From Mucidula mucida (taxonomy: Eukaryota; Basidiomycota; Agaricomycetes; Agaricales; Physalacriaceae): 64,000 bases of DNA. Made by a program: the position numbers and the translations under genes. Shown here piece by piece: positions 44,214 to 56,449 of the stretch. The notes under the pieces are model-generated. The model did no database searches, was not told where the DNA came from, and was given only the letters and a program-made list of their open reading frames with translations. How positions within the stretch are numbered: the stretch's first letter is position 1; every line of letters starts with the position of its first letter. The DNA lies in NCBI GenBank assembly GCA_015501055.1, contig JADNYV010000185.1:1-64000 (forward strand). Reading direction: 5' to 3'.

Positions 44214-44770
44214 TCACCCCACATGATCGCGTCCCTTTCGACACACAGTCCCTAGTGTTTCGTGAACGGGAGCGTAATCATCTTCTTCAGAGTCGCTGGA
44301 TTCAATCTCCTCGTCGTCGGGCGAAGAGCTCAACTCGTCTACACTGTTTGGACAGAATTCTTGACTCCACGCATAACCGTTTTCTGGATTCGGGATGATA
44401 GTGTTACGTGGAAGAGCGGATGACGCTAGACGTGTTAAAAGCAGCGGTCTATCATCCATGTCAACGAAGATTTTGTGAAGGATGAAATCACCGAAACGTA
44501 CTGATACACATGTTCTGCAGCGGTGGCCGCACTGTGGTGCGCGACACTTGAATCAGTCGGATAAAAGTGGTTTGCATTATTTCTGCATACGATGAATGTC
44601 AGCCTCCAAGACATACTATCAGCAAGAATGGCAAGAACATACCGCGCGAGCGAGAGAAGGATGTCCCTGTGCCGACCTTGGGGGCCGCTAGGATCCACCA
44701 TTGTGTGCGTGCCAACGTGCCCTTGTCCGAAGCCATCATGTTGAAACGTAGACTGAGAGTGGGAGTCGAT
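44214..44770 (-). CDS. Hypothetical acidic-tailed protein, probably a fragment
   Basis: Minus-strand frame 44459-44214 encodes MDDRPLLLTRLASSALP followed by an acidic Ser-rich tail (SSSPDDEEIESSDSEEDD) and a short basic end. Upstream minus-strand sequence to about 44770 contains GTATGT...GCAG intron-like signals, but the exon phases do not join cleanly. It lies 40 bp downstream of nothing convincing and just 5' of the ankyrin gene. No family recognised. Confidence 0.3.
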
Positions 44771-46263
44771 GTTACAACTAGATGGGAGTGGTGGGGTAAG
44801 GTAGGGAAAGAATGGGCTAGGCAACACGTACCTAGGGTGGCTACTAGAATGATAAAGGCCTTCCTGGATTGGCGCCTGATCGCCTATCCAAAGGGCGTTT
44901 CTGTGCAGATCATCATCAGCCGCAAGGTGTATCTAGAATCGAAGATACGACTAACAGATTCTGGGATGAGGAAGAGTAATCTGACAAGTTGGACATGATA
45001 GGAATATGGTAGACCATACTCTCGCGCGTCGCGTCAATTTATAGTAACCCAGCGCGTCGTTACCTCACGTGAAGACAACAACGAAGGCGCTATACTATTG
45101 ACTGGCGGCGAACCCATTTTGGATATGAATGGGCTGATATTCGCTTACGGTACAACAATGGGAGCAGGATGAAAGGAACGATCACAGTCCACAAGCGCTC
45201 TGCAAAAGACCATTCAACGGCACAGCTGCGGGAATGGAACTTGCTAGTGCAGGTGGGTAACGAAACGTGCTGTTATGCTGGGGCTGGACTTCTGGGTTAA
45301 AGACATGGAGAACCAGAGAAAAGGTTTACCGTGGGCTCCACTTGCAGAAACGTAGTAGAGGTTTTACGACGATATGGCTATCGCCGGCAGACTGTATAGT
45401 TATGGAACGCGGCAGGGCGGAGCGCCGAATGCCGAGGCACGAGGCGATCGATATGGTGGCTGTGTTCCGTTCCACGAGAAAGGGAAAGAAACGTGGCTCC
45501 CACGGATATGAGGGAATGGCGGCCGGATTCCATGCCGGACAGAGACTTGGGACCACCGCCCATGACTGGCAGAGAACGGGAGCGCGACCTCGCCACCAAT
45601 GTCAGATGTGGCCCGTGACCTTTTGCCAATGCGGCCGCTCGAACGCGACTTGATACGTGACACCGCGCCCGAGGTCTGCTCGTGACAGAGACTACCCATG
45701 TCTGGACGTGAGCTCCTTCCTCCATGTCATTCCTAGCTCCTCCCCGCGAACGTGACCCTCCCAGAGAGCCTGTGGTAATGTGTCGAGATCCCACCACTGA
45801 TGCCCCGCCAAATGCGCCACAGGGAAGGCGCGATTCTGATCCCCAAGCGAGGCGAAGACCTCTCAGTCACCACGCAATACTCTTCATCCATAACGTTGGC
45901 GTCCTGGCTTAAGACCTCACTCTACCACCATAACCTCCCCCAGTTTGGATGGGTTCAATGCCCCTCCCGCCATTTTGCTCCACTTTTCTCCGTTACGTTC
46001 GCAGAGATTAGGAACAAGATAGAGAGTGGACTCGAAGTTTTGTTTACCGAGGTATGGGCTCGCAATCAAGGTTCTAACATGACGTTGACATTTTTCAGGA
46101 GCAATAGTACAAGATAATAATGAATAGAGATTGTATGTCGCTTATATCGTGTATGTAGCGGCGCTTGCTGATTTTACAAGAGAGGGTATGGATGATGTGC
46201 AGCAACGAGATTTACAAACTGGGCAACTGTGAATGCTGTCTTATTCTGGCAGATTCTTTGTTC
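44771..46263. other. Unassigned sequence
   Basis: Frames of 99-139 codons overlap on both strands around 45270-45800, a sign of compositional openness rather than coding. No motif seen. Confidence 0.4.
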
Positions 46264-47443
46264 TCAAACGATGTTGGCTTTGAGGTGTCCATCGACGAAC
46301 AAGAAGCCTCTCAATGTCTTCGAAGCGCGCGCGCCGCTCCGCCAGTACCACAATTTCACCGCGCGCACGGCCATCTGTGGATGGATGACCCCGTTCCCAT
46401 CCCACAAGACGTCCGTCGTGTCATCCGGAAACTGTACGTCAATATTGGCATATACGATGGTTCCGTCAGAAGCCTTCTCAAGTCGATATGAAGGGGTATC
46501 CAAGTAAGCGCCTGACGGGCGTCTTCCTCCGACGAGCTTCAGCACAAGTCGCGATGAGCCAAGTTTGGACGCATACCTTGTCTCGGATTCGGGAATGGTT
46601 CATGGCCCCTCCCATACGTGGCGCAGGGTAAGCGCAGGGTTACGACCGTACGCACTGTGCGTGTGTTTTCAGGATTTAACTCGGGGCGAGTGTGTGTCGT
46701 CAGAGCGGTTCTCGCTCGCATGGCCAAGTCTGTCGTCTGAAATGCTTCCCGCTCGCAATCAGGGCTGTTCTCGATGCGAAGCCTACCGGGTGTCAGTTGC
46801 TAATCGTCACCTTGCCTGTAGTCTGCCACGAAAAGGCCTCGTAGTGATTTGGCGGATGATAATGGGTGCGTTCAACGAGTGAGTGTTTTGGTTCCGGGCC
46901 ACGTTCATCACTGATCACGCTCGTAGAAAGATGATCTTCTCGCATTCTTGGAACGTCTCCATCGTCGTGAGACATGCCAATCAAATCGACGAGCGACAAT
47001 GAGCCCATCGCTCCATTCGCCACCTGCACGCTTGGACCGAATTCCACGCTCTTTGGCTCCACGCCGAACGAGGGACTTGGGTGCCTTCTCTCCCGTACGT
47101 GACTTGGATGTCGCGATGTGTCCTGGATTCCATCGCCATCGCTGAGGGCTTGGTTTCCTTGCCACATCACATTTGGCGCTGTATCGATTGGAGGGGGGGC
47201 CGATGCTGGGATATGCATGTTTTTGGTCGTGCTCGTTGCCGTGTCTGGCGTTCTAGCCGCTTTTAGACGGGCGGTAATGCTGCCCACGAACCCGGCGCTT
47301 ATTGGGATTTCGGTGAATATGGATATGTTTCTACGTCCAGCAATGAGGCGGTGCCCTCGGCTTTCAATTGGACGTGCATCCGCACCTTGTGTCCTTTGTG
47401 TCCGCCCCTCCTCGCTTGTACAGTTCCTCATGGCAAATTGCAC
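46264..47443 (-). CDS. Hypothetical multi-exon protein (tentative)
   Basis: A 216-codon frame (47443-46793) with low-complexity Ser/Pro/His-rich sequence and a segment SISIFTEIPISAGFVGSI-like at its start is followed by a frame piece ending PNPRQ at about 46580, a GTATGC...GAAG intron-like gap, and a 90-residue exon (46545-46264, with GAYLDTPSYRLEKASDGTIV and VLWDGNGVIHPQMAVRAVKL) that looks protein-like in composition. I could not verify the phase of all junctions. No family recognised. Confidence 0.3.
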
Positions 47444-47659
47444 GACGCCCGTATGGAAGTTGGCCGACTAGCGGTACTCTATCCACGCCCTTCATTAGCC
47501 GATCGTCATGGTGCTACCACACCGGCCGTCGTGGAATCTACTTTTTGCGTGTCCGTGCTCTGGCGATATATCTGCTTTTCGTCGGTCGAGTAGACCTTGC
47601 TCACCGGTGCTGACGCGATATTGATGGAACGGACCATTCCATACGTCCTCGCGCGTGTA

Positions 47660-47880
47660 TATTATCCATTTCGTCTACCTATACCGCCCTTGGCGTGTTA
47701 TACATTTATGGTTACCCTGTATTGGAGTCGTTCTGTGCACGTTCGAATATCCAAGGACTACGATTCATTTTTCGTCTACGTATGCGCCCTTTGCGTGTTA
47801 GATATTTACCTCTCTGTCCTACGTCCTGTTCTTACAAGACGTGTTGCTCGTCGTCCACCGCGTTTTAACTGTCCCTTTCG
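47660..47880. repeat. Diverged tandem repeat
   Basis: atttcgtctacctataccgc (about 47669) followed by gcgtgttatacatttat recurs about 105 bp later as attttcgtctacgtatgcgc and gcgtgttagatatttac. A further motif, gtccctttcgacaca at 47870, recurs at 44230 and 50530 beside the ankyrin copies. Confidence 0.5.
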
Positions 47881-48559
47881 ACACAATCCCTAGTATCAAA
47901 CCAAAACGCAATTCGAATTATTTGCTCGAATCACCTGCACGTCGAGCTGGGCAGGGATACTCACACTCGTACTCAACAACCAGCTGCACGCGTTCGGGAT
48001 TGCACTGTTTCTACGCCACAATTCTGTTTTTCTGAAGTCCCTATTCTCTTTACTCAAGTTAATACCATAAAGAGAAGGGCAAGTAAGAAGAAGGGTTTCC
48101 ATCGTAGGAGCTTATAAATTATTGCTCTGAGGATAGCGTAGAAGTGGAGAAACTAAGTGTATTCCCCGTCGACTCGATGGGTATCGATACTAGGTACAAC
48201 ATATACTACATACACTACTAAGTCCGGCGATAATCGAGCACTCGAGAGTCGCTCGTCGTGGCGTGAAGATTTCACACGGTGAGGTTCTTAATAGAAATTT
48301 TGACCTTGAAAAGATGCGCTCTCTGAATGTGTTGCAAAGGGTTACAGCGGGGCGGCCTACAGGTGAAGCGAGTCGGTGAAGCGCCGCTTCGCAAATGGGA
48401 AAGGAGACAGACACATTCAACGTTCATCGCTGGCCAACACAAAGCTTCAAGCAACATTGATTTACAGGACAGCACAAGCATAACGCAAAACTAGCAACAA
48501 CATTTATAAGTAACAAGCACTGTACACACGAAAAGAAACTTGTTCAATAGCCGAGTCCA

Positions 48560-50335
48560 TTACCCTTGATTCACCTGCAGCAACCTCTGCATAAACGCCA
48601 TCATCGCAGCCGAATCAAGCATCCCTCCCGAAGCCATTCCCCCAAAGACCTCCTCATCCGAATCGTCGTCATCTCGTGACCGGTTATACGGCGCCCACTG
48701 CTTCTTGGGATCCAACCCCACCATACGCCTCACAAGTCCAAACTCATTATCATTAGTACACGTCGGCAACGCCACAAACGCTTCATCATCACCAAACGTC
48801 GCGTAGAAGTCCCGATCCCCGATCATCGACTGGTTACTGGCACCGCTCGTAGTCGCGTCCAAAACGTACTCGACCTTGCCGCCCTTGTTGAAGAAAAAGT
48901 TCGTCTCGTATGTGTACCGCGTGCGAACGAACAGTATCCGCGGTCAGTAGGGAAGAACGCTCGAGAACCTCATACGCAGCACGGAAGACGACAGTGTAAC
49001 CACGGTAGAAAGAGAGATAGAGGTTCGGGTAGTGCAAGGGAGGGATGAATTCACCGTTGTACAGCGAGCGAACGTCGAAGGCGTCAATAGCTTGTCGTTT
49101 CTTGAACATCAAATCCCCGATAACAGGCATAGTGTCCATGCTGAGTGCGGCTTGTACTTTGATCTAGGCGTCAGGAAAACCCATACGTCACGGGCAATCT
49201 ACACACCTTCGAGCTGGTACATCATGCGAGGCGAGAGCCATCCGCCAAGGCAACGTCCACAGGTACATCCATGCTTGTTCTGGTTGATATAATCTTGCAG
49301 AGTCGCACATCCGGTGTCCATCCCCATCGCGGTCTTCGCTGCGTATTCCATCGAAAGCTCGACATCCGAGCACCCGGACCATTTGGCAGAAAGCAGCGTC
49401 TCCGTGAACTCGCGGTCATTCACCATACCGTTGCGAAGTAATTCCACGGGCGTAGCTCCATCAGCGTTGTGGTGATTCTGGAGATCCTCGGCGCGTCCAA
49501 GTTCAAGAAGCGTATTGAAGGCGATCGTGTTCTTCGAGCGCACCGCCACATGCATGGGTAGAAAGCCGACTTGATCGGGCGCGTAGAGTGACTGAGGCTC
49601 AGCTTCGTGAGCGCGGCGTATGACTTGTGCGATGGATTCGGACATGTCCGAAAACATGGCGCGATGGAGGCAGAGGAAATTCTTCCTTGACACTTTGGTG
49701 CACGTCATCGGAAGCCAGGAGTCGATGCGAAGGATGTTTGGGGTCCGTACGCCTATTCTTCTAAATCCGTTCTGTGTCCAATCATTATCAGAGAGCGAAC
49801 TGGGGACTAACCTTGGCGAAAAACGCATTCACTCCCGGGTCGTTTTTGGCAAACGGCCAGGACACGATATTCGATATTTGCGATTTATGCTCCGATTCGC
49901 GCAGTCCTTTTAGTAGGAGCGAGCCACTTCCTTTCCGGCGATACTTGGAAAAAATGAGCGCGCAATATAATTCAGATGAGCAAGGCTTACCTCGTCCTTG
50001 ACGGTAATGTCTGCGATATAAGCCAGCGCATCGTCATTCAACTCGTCGCCCCAACAACCAGTGCCGCTGCGATATCCAGTCTTGAGCCGAGGTTTTAGGA
50101 TTCCGTTTCTGTCAAAGAGGGCGATACCGAATTCGTGTATTTCATCGCTTTCCATGTCCATCATCACGAGAAAGTTGCCATCCAGCATGCATCGATAGAT
50201 CAGGTACCCAGAAAGAGTGGCGACCTCGCCGAGCGTAGGATCCGTAGCGGTCTCGTGCAGCGTTTGGAGCTGCCAGTGTTCGAGGCTTTCTTCGAGCGTG
50301 AAAGAGAATACCAGGTCATTGAAGGAGGTAGACAT
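48560..50335 (-). pseudogene. Ankyrin-type protein with CxCxxC motif, copy 2 (frameshifted)
   Basis: ATG 50335 (MSTSFNDLVFSFTLEES) opens a first exon of 141 codons that keeps Arg (CGA) at the site mutated to a stop in copy 1. After the intron the ankyrin part (GFLPMHVAVRSKNTIAFNTLLELG) and HGCTCGRCLGGWLSPRM are kept, but about 120 bp between NGFRRIG and the first repeat is deleted and shifted. Near 48925 an 8-bp deletion relative to copy 1 (after VRSHA) shifts the frame again before the C-terminal part (48862-48560). So copy 2 is dead for reasons different from copy 1. Confidence 0.82.
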
Positions 50336-50821
50336 GATGGCGTAAAGGAAGCGTGGTTTTCACGTCTTGCCTTTTATATTGTCACTCCCCATGATCGCGT
50401 CAATGTCGCGTGCATAACTAAACCCACTTCCGGCGTTCTGGAATCTGTACAGCTCACTCGACCGGGGTCGCCCCTTGTTCCTCTGCAAGTAGGTGTTTGT
50501 CGGGACGGAAGATCATGCGCTGTCAGTGACTGTCCTTTTCGACACACAGCTCCCAGTTTTTTGCCGCTTCTGCTCTGCCTCTCGTAAGAACGTATGTGTA
50601 TTGCTTCTGAATTGATTATTTGTCTGTCTCATCACTTCTTCTAAGGAAATGGGGGGTCAAGTACTTGATTCGCATCTGCATATCCTACTTTACACGGTAA
50701 GTATGCAATGCGACTCAGAGTCTACACCGCTTCAAATTAATCGCACGTGGTTACACCCACAGAGATCCTCATGGTCCTTCCCGGATCTTGATGCTGATTC
50801 TCGATCATTCTCCCACCTGCA
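50336..50821. other. Intergenic
   Basis: Shares with the 5' flank of ankyrin copy 1 the sequences catgatcgcgtc and gtcc(c/t)tttcgacacacag, so the duplication included flanking DNA. Otherwise nothing recognised. Confidence 0.5.
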
Positions 50822-50828
50822 TATATAA
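50822..50828 (+). promoter_or_regulatory. TATA box before F-box/LRR copy 2
   Basis: TATATAA about 100 bp before ATG 50923, followed by a C-rich leader. A preserved promoter in front of a broken gene. Confidence 0.55.
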
Positions 50829-50922
50829 GGCTGTCTGGACATGATGAGAAAAACTCACCATTCCACCTCCCTTCCTACGTCAATATCAACTCCCATAACC
50901 ACTATCCCACCGCGCCTCCCCA

Positions 50923-52483
50923 ATGCGATCACGTGAAGATCGCCCAGATCACACCCGTCAAGTCGAAAGGAGGCCTGCTCGCCCCGGCTGCCCCCTGAAC
51001 TTTGGTTGGACATCTGCGATGCGGTGAACCTCCACCAACTCTACTTTAAGCATTCTTATCGTTCCATAGCTAGATCTCCCCAGTCTTAAGAGCCTTCGTT
51101 TCGTCAACAAATCCCTGTGAGAGACTCTCCCGATGCTGTACACCAAGGTCGTGGTATACTCAAGCCACCGACCAATGCATTCAAATAAAGTGCGCCATAG
51201 AATGGATTTCTTGAAGGCTATCGTCGGGAGACCGCCTAGTACACATGTCGGAAAATATGTTCGTTGCTTGGAAATCACTTATAGAGGTATCGTAGCGCCA
51301 CAAGATCCGGCAGGACATCGACATCCTGACACAAGGGAAATAGAGAGGTTCCGTTATCAGAGCGTGATGTTGTATGGCCTTTTGAGAAAGGAATTCCTCA
51401 AACTCTGTCCGCTGCGCAAATTCAGGTTGGTCTTCGACAGATATCATTTTCAAGACTAAAACGAGCTTTTGGTGGTTCGTAGACTGCGAATAAAGGGGGA
51501 TCGTCCTTCACAGCAGGAACTCGAGCCCCTCCGTCAAGTCGTCACTACCATTGCCAATATGCCGACCGTTGTTGACCTGAAAGTGGACATCCCAGCACAA
51601 TGTTATCCCGATATATGGGAAAGTGTTTCCAAATTCCAGAAACTTCAAAGCCTCGTTCTGGAGGGCTCCTTCAATAGCATGACCGTCAACACACTTCTGC
51701 TTGCGAACCCGGCAATCAGCCATATGGACTTTGTAAACTTTCGAGAAAAGCTCTTCAAGATCCGAGACGCATTCCAATGGACGCCAACTTCGCCTACGCT
51801 ACAAGTGCTCAACATCGACTGTTTGACGATTCACAAGATTTGTGGCGCCATATTGGATGAGGATGGCCGCCGCTCTTCTTCCATTCATGCACAGCGTGAG
51901 GAGTCTCACGATCAGTTACATCTCTGTCTGCGACCGACTATGGGAACATCTAGCATCCAGGAAGCACTCTTACATTACGTCGCTCGAGCTACACAATGCT
52001 GGACCTGTCTCTCCATCCCTTCTCCAGTTTCTCACGTCGCACGGGATCACGGAAGAAACTCACTATCATATTTTCGAAATCATTGAGAGCCAATCCTACG
52101 ATGACGCAGACAAACATCCCAGCACGATTCTGGCACGACGTTCCGCGCTACGATCAGAAGACTCGTCAGTCTTTGGAGCTCCATCTACAGGACGAGAAGG
52201 ACGCCGACTTGTGGACCATCACCAAACACGGATTTCATGGACTTCGACAGTGTTCTCACTTGAGAAACGTACAGATCTGTTTGAGGGATCCCATACTTCA
52301 GGTGAGGCTTCCATTTAAGAGTGTATCATACAAATTCGTGGCCTGACAAAGAAACACTAGTGGGAGCTCAAGAAAGCACAGCTTCAGGGCGACTGGCGAT
52401 TCTTGTCTTTTATCGCCACTAATAATGTTTTACTACTGGTCGGGTTGGCAGCGCTCGCCCTGGTAGGCCGAGACAGCCATTGA
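50923..52483 (+). pseudogene. F-box/LRR-type protein, copy 2 (nonsense and frameshifts)
   Basis: F-box core LPPELWLDICDA at about 50988 is out of frame with the ATG at 50923, indicating an early indel. A GTGAAC...CATAG intron joins to LDLPSLKSLRFVNKSL, followed by TGA at 51118-51120 and then ETLPMLYTKVV in the same frame, so this is a point nonsense. After the intron at 51429-51480 the LRR part is open (LRIKGDRPSQQ to LQVLNIDCLTIH). A one-base shift near 51865 moves to the frame of LLPFMHSVRSLTISYISV. The last exon begins WELKKAQLQGDW after an intron ending at 52361 and has a hydrophobic tail (NNVLLLVGLAALALVG) before TGA 52481-52483. Paralogue on the opposite strand at 39434-40603. Confidence 0.8.
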
Positions 52484-53479
52484 TTAGGACTTTGTATATA
52501 CCAACTCAATAAAGTAAACTACTACATAGAGGTCGGGATCAAATGTATACTACTAGTACCGCTGTACCGGGGATAAGTTGTAAGCGACATATTCAATGGC
52601 GCGCATGCACATTCGTCGTGCTCAGAGAGGCACGACCTTTCAACGCTTGCGGAACTACAAATACCAGGATACGGATAGAAGATACAGCTGAATACATGCG
52701 CCACACCAGAGCGATGATGATAGACAAAGAAGATCCTCGCATCTTCATACAGCCCACAGACATAGTCAACCTCCGCGGGGACTCAAGGAACCTAGGGGTC
52801 CGTCACGAACAGCGGCGCTCGATTGGCTAGGACGGGAGAAAAATCCCGCGAGGTGGTCATGCCGTGACTTCAATGAAATGGCACAGAGGCCGATCGCTTC
52901 ATTTGCTCCCCCGTTCAGGAACGATTTATGTCACGCTCATCTCTATCGGCCTCGCCACTCTTCCTGATGACGGTCGGGTAACCTTTAGTAACGTACAGAG
53001 CGCGGAGGATAAACTTGCCGTGCCGTTTCCAATGGGATAAGCAAAAAGAATTGTAAAGGCGTAGACAAAGGACGCACAGCCAGGTATGGCCATCAGAACG
53101 CCCAGTATTTTCTATAACGTAGAGGAGGCGGTGCAGGATCGACTTGGGATGTCCAGCATAGCGCATGCTGTTACGACAAACACAGGATACACCTCGAGCG
53201 AGGTGGTGCGCCGATGTCTGAGGGGATGGGAAAATTCCAGAGTCTAAGTGTGTACGATTGGCGAGCTTTCTACGTATAGAGTACACCTTCACCGTCCCTG
53301 ATGCTCACATAGACCGAACAGTCTTATCACTCTTTTCCGCCGCTTCCCGGTGAGCTGCTACGGACTGATGACCGTCTTCGTCGAGCCTTTCCGATGTATT
53401 TGACGCCACTGTGTCGCTTATATCAACGGGCCAAAAACTCAGGGAGCTCTCGAGTGCTTGGCCGTTGCTCTTCTAATCA
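52484..53479. other. Intergenic, no supported gene
   Basis: A 125-codon minus-strand frame (52915-53292) has scattered Cys/His residues but no complete zinc-finger spacing. Nothing else seen. Confidence 0.35.
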
Positions 53480-54964
53480 TAATGGAAATGAAAGATGAGA
53501 AGCGCCATGTGATACGGAAATGAAGACCTCACCTCTTGGCTGCGAGCTCTGAAATATATCCCTCCGATCGTAGGTTCCTCGATGACGTTGGTTCCCCTTC
53601 GAAGGACGGCTCTTCCATTGAGGCTTGAATCAACGTTAGTAGGGAGGTTCACAAAATCATGCGATGCAATGTCACATACCTCGAGAGGACAGAATTCGAG
53701 TAGACTAAACAACGGATCAGATAAATCAGTTTTGACAAGCCTCGCTATGCTTACGCTTCGGGAGGAAAAATTGAATCGACAGCCAAATGACTATCATAGG
53801 TGTATCAGACATCATTTCCGATGACATCGATGGGAATGCATACAGTTGTCATGCATAGTCACGAACTAGCAGCGGTGAGCACGGGAGGGAGTCTAAGATT
53901 GGCAGTGTACTCACAGTAACGAGTAACATAATCGAGGCTATGCTACATGAGTAATGAGTTCTCGGAATGATGAACGAGGCGGTAGAGCGCAGCGTACGTT
54001 GTTATGAGTCCCGTCTCTGACATTTCGGTGAGCAGCGACCCGGAAAGAGCATATGATACTTACGAACAGTGGCAATGATGATTTTGTCGCATATTATTTG
54101 GGTACTAAGCAAAGCTAAGCATACCGAAAATGCGAAAACAAGTCAACGTACGATTTCGTTCCACTCTCTCTCCTAGATGCGCACCACCAGACAAGGGTCA
54201 CGGAGGAAACGATATCGAATACTAATGCTATAGCAAGCGTGGCTGGTATCAAGGCGAACATTGTCGGTGTGTATCCTGACGGCGATACTCTCTGAACGGC
54301 GTAGAGGCAGGACGTTAGTCCAAGACTGAGCGCGATGAGATCCATCGCCAACAGTATCCAGCCAAAGGTTCTATTTCTGGTGAGCTTCCAGATGCGGTGG
54401 GTATAGAACAGTCCAGCTGAGGATCATTGTGAGCTCTGCGCCAATTCACGTCGGATGACACGAAGCTGCTCACCGAGGAACCTCACGCCGAGCGCTGGGA
54501 TCAAATTTGAGGTAAGCGTCGTCGGTGGATGAGCCACGGCCGCCGGGTTATCATGATTCGTGATCGTAAGGATATAGAGAGGGTGGGTAACACATATTGA
54601 GTGCACAATATCTGACACACTGCACAAATACGATTAGCAGAGTTCGGTACTCCCCATGATGGTTGGAAAGCGCACAACATCCCGCCGACCTAAGAGGGAG
54701 GTTGAGAGATGAACGCGGTAAGGTAGTAACACTCACAAGAAGTTTGAGGCCCACCCAATCCTCGGGAAAAGTGCGAAAGTACGAATACGTCTGACTGATC
54801 AAGAGGCCGAGGAGCGCATACATGAATAAAGCACCGAGAAGAAGTGCGCCTGGTTCAAATAGAGATGAATTTGCTATATCGACGACAGAATGACAAGTCG
54901 ACACACCTAGGGTCGTGCCGTAGTGGGCCTCTGGTACTTGAGCGAGAGTAGCGTTCGAATTCAT
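53480..54964 (-). pseudogene. DUF6534-type fungal membrane protein (likely frameshifted)
   Basis: ATG 54964 (MNSNATLAQVPEAHYGTTLG), intron 54906-54850, then the family's first membrane segment ALLLGALFMYALLGLLISQTY with YFRTFPEDW. A later exon carries SDIVHSICVTHPLYILTITN, the next GLFYTHRIWKLTRNRTFGW and two more hydrophobic segments (LLAMDLIALSLGL; MFALIPATLAIALVFDIV), and a terminal part has SLNGRAVLRRG, the family's usual C-terminal motif. Around 54620 the segments LLIVFVQ and VSDIVHS are in different frames within one exon, suggesting a one-base indel unless an intron is missed. DUF6534 proteins are seven-helix-like membrane proteins of unknown function, expanded in Agaricomycetes. Confidence 0.72.
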
Positions 54965-56440
54965 TGAGAGTATGAGCGTAACAGTGATTCCAGGGTCATA
55001 TATGGCCCGTTGCACCCTCATCCCCAAGGGGTTCAGAATGGAGTAAACTCTATGCCTGCCTTCCTTCCATCAATCTTATGCGGAAGAACTGGCAAATTTA
55101 TCGCCGCGCCGCGCTTGGTTTTGCGAACTGCTATCAGTCTTGGCCCTGTGGGTTTCAAGCAATACGCGACATCTCGGCCAACCTCTTAGAACAACGAGAA
55201 CGATGTGTATACCGGATACCAATGACGGGAAGGGTGACGCAAAAATGATTGATTGCGTAAGTACTCATCGCGTCCGGCTGCGAGAATAACCCTAAACGGG
55301 TTCTAGAATAGAAAACACTGTGGATGGAGGTGGGACGTGGTAAGTACGAGACGATGGAGACTCGAGAGCCAAAGAGACCTTTGATGTATCAGACCCGTGA
55401 TAGTCGGCAGCAAACATATCGCCTCATTGCACAGCCTAAGTTCTGGAAGAGAAATATGATTGCCCAGGTTCCCAGGTTCTGAACCCATACTGAAAATCCT
55501 TTCGGTAAGGGCAGAGTCGATGAGACCCGCACTGTAGGGAGAAGGGAGATGCTAAGTGGTTTCTGAGCGACGCAAACTGGCGTATCCGCTAGTCGTGCGA
55601 AGTAGTTTGTATGGGATTCGTCGCCTCAATCACGCAGGTGCTGATGCCGACGGATACAAAGGTGGCTCTGTCGTAAACAGTACACCCATAGACTGCGAGA
55701 CTCCGATATGCGTCGTATCAAGCATGGGCAGCTCCAGCGCGTGTATATTGCACAGTATGGTACGGTCTGCCTGTCACATCAAAGACTGAGATTTAGGGAA
55801 CAAAATCAAATGAAACACACATTACGCGCTGATGACTCCATGACTTAACTCTGTGCAGCTGAACTCATCGGGAAGCTGAAGTGCCGCTAGGTAGTCCGCA
55901 TGTTGAACCACGTCGGCGCACATTCCGAGCTGTAGATTGATACATGTTCACGAGAGCTGACATAGAGCTGTGCAACGTATCACGTCGAAGATATCACCGT
56001 TTTCCCATACCAGCTGTGCACGTCACCTAGAGATCATAAATGCCCACAAACAGTCAGCAGGATAACAACAAGTTCAACAACGAGGAACCGAGGCAAGCCG
56101 CTATTCTAAGCAGTTGTCAATTAAGCAGCGAGTTTGATATGTCCCAATGTCGGTACAAAGCCATTTACTGAAGAAAGAGTGGATGGAGAAAAGAGAAAGC
56201 CCTAATTCTAAGTCCAGCCGGACTGCTGACTGCTGACTAAGGAGCGCATTGTCCATCACAAGGTCGCCTGGGATCCAATCCTCAATCATTTAACACCTTC
56301 AATGCGCAACAGCAGCGCACATTGTACCCATCTCTATGATACTTCAACTTCTTGGCCACCTGGAGAATACAATCTCGTCCCCTTCTCAAATTCTTTGATC
56401 AAATTCTAAGTACCGCCCTCCTCCATACTTAATTATATGT
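54965..56440. other. Intergenic, no supported gene
   Basis: Short frames only. The right part becomes clearly AT-richer towards 56.4 kb. Confidence 0.4.
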
Positions 56441-56449
56441 CAATCTACC

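Noticed and set aside
52915..53292. MYND or other zinc finger on the minus strand
   Set aside because: Cys and His residues are present but the spacing does not fit any finger.
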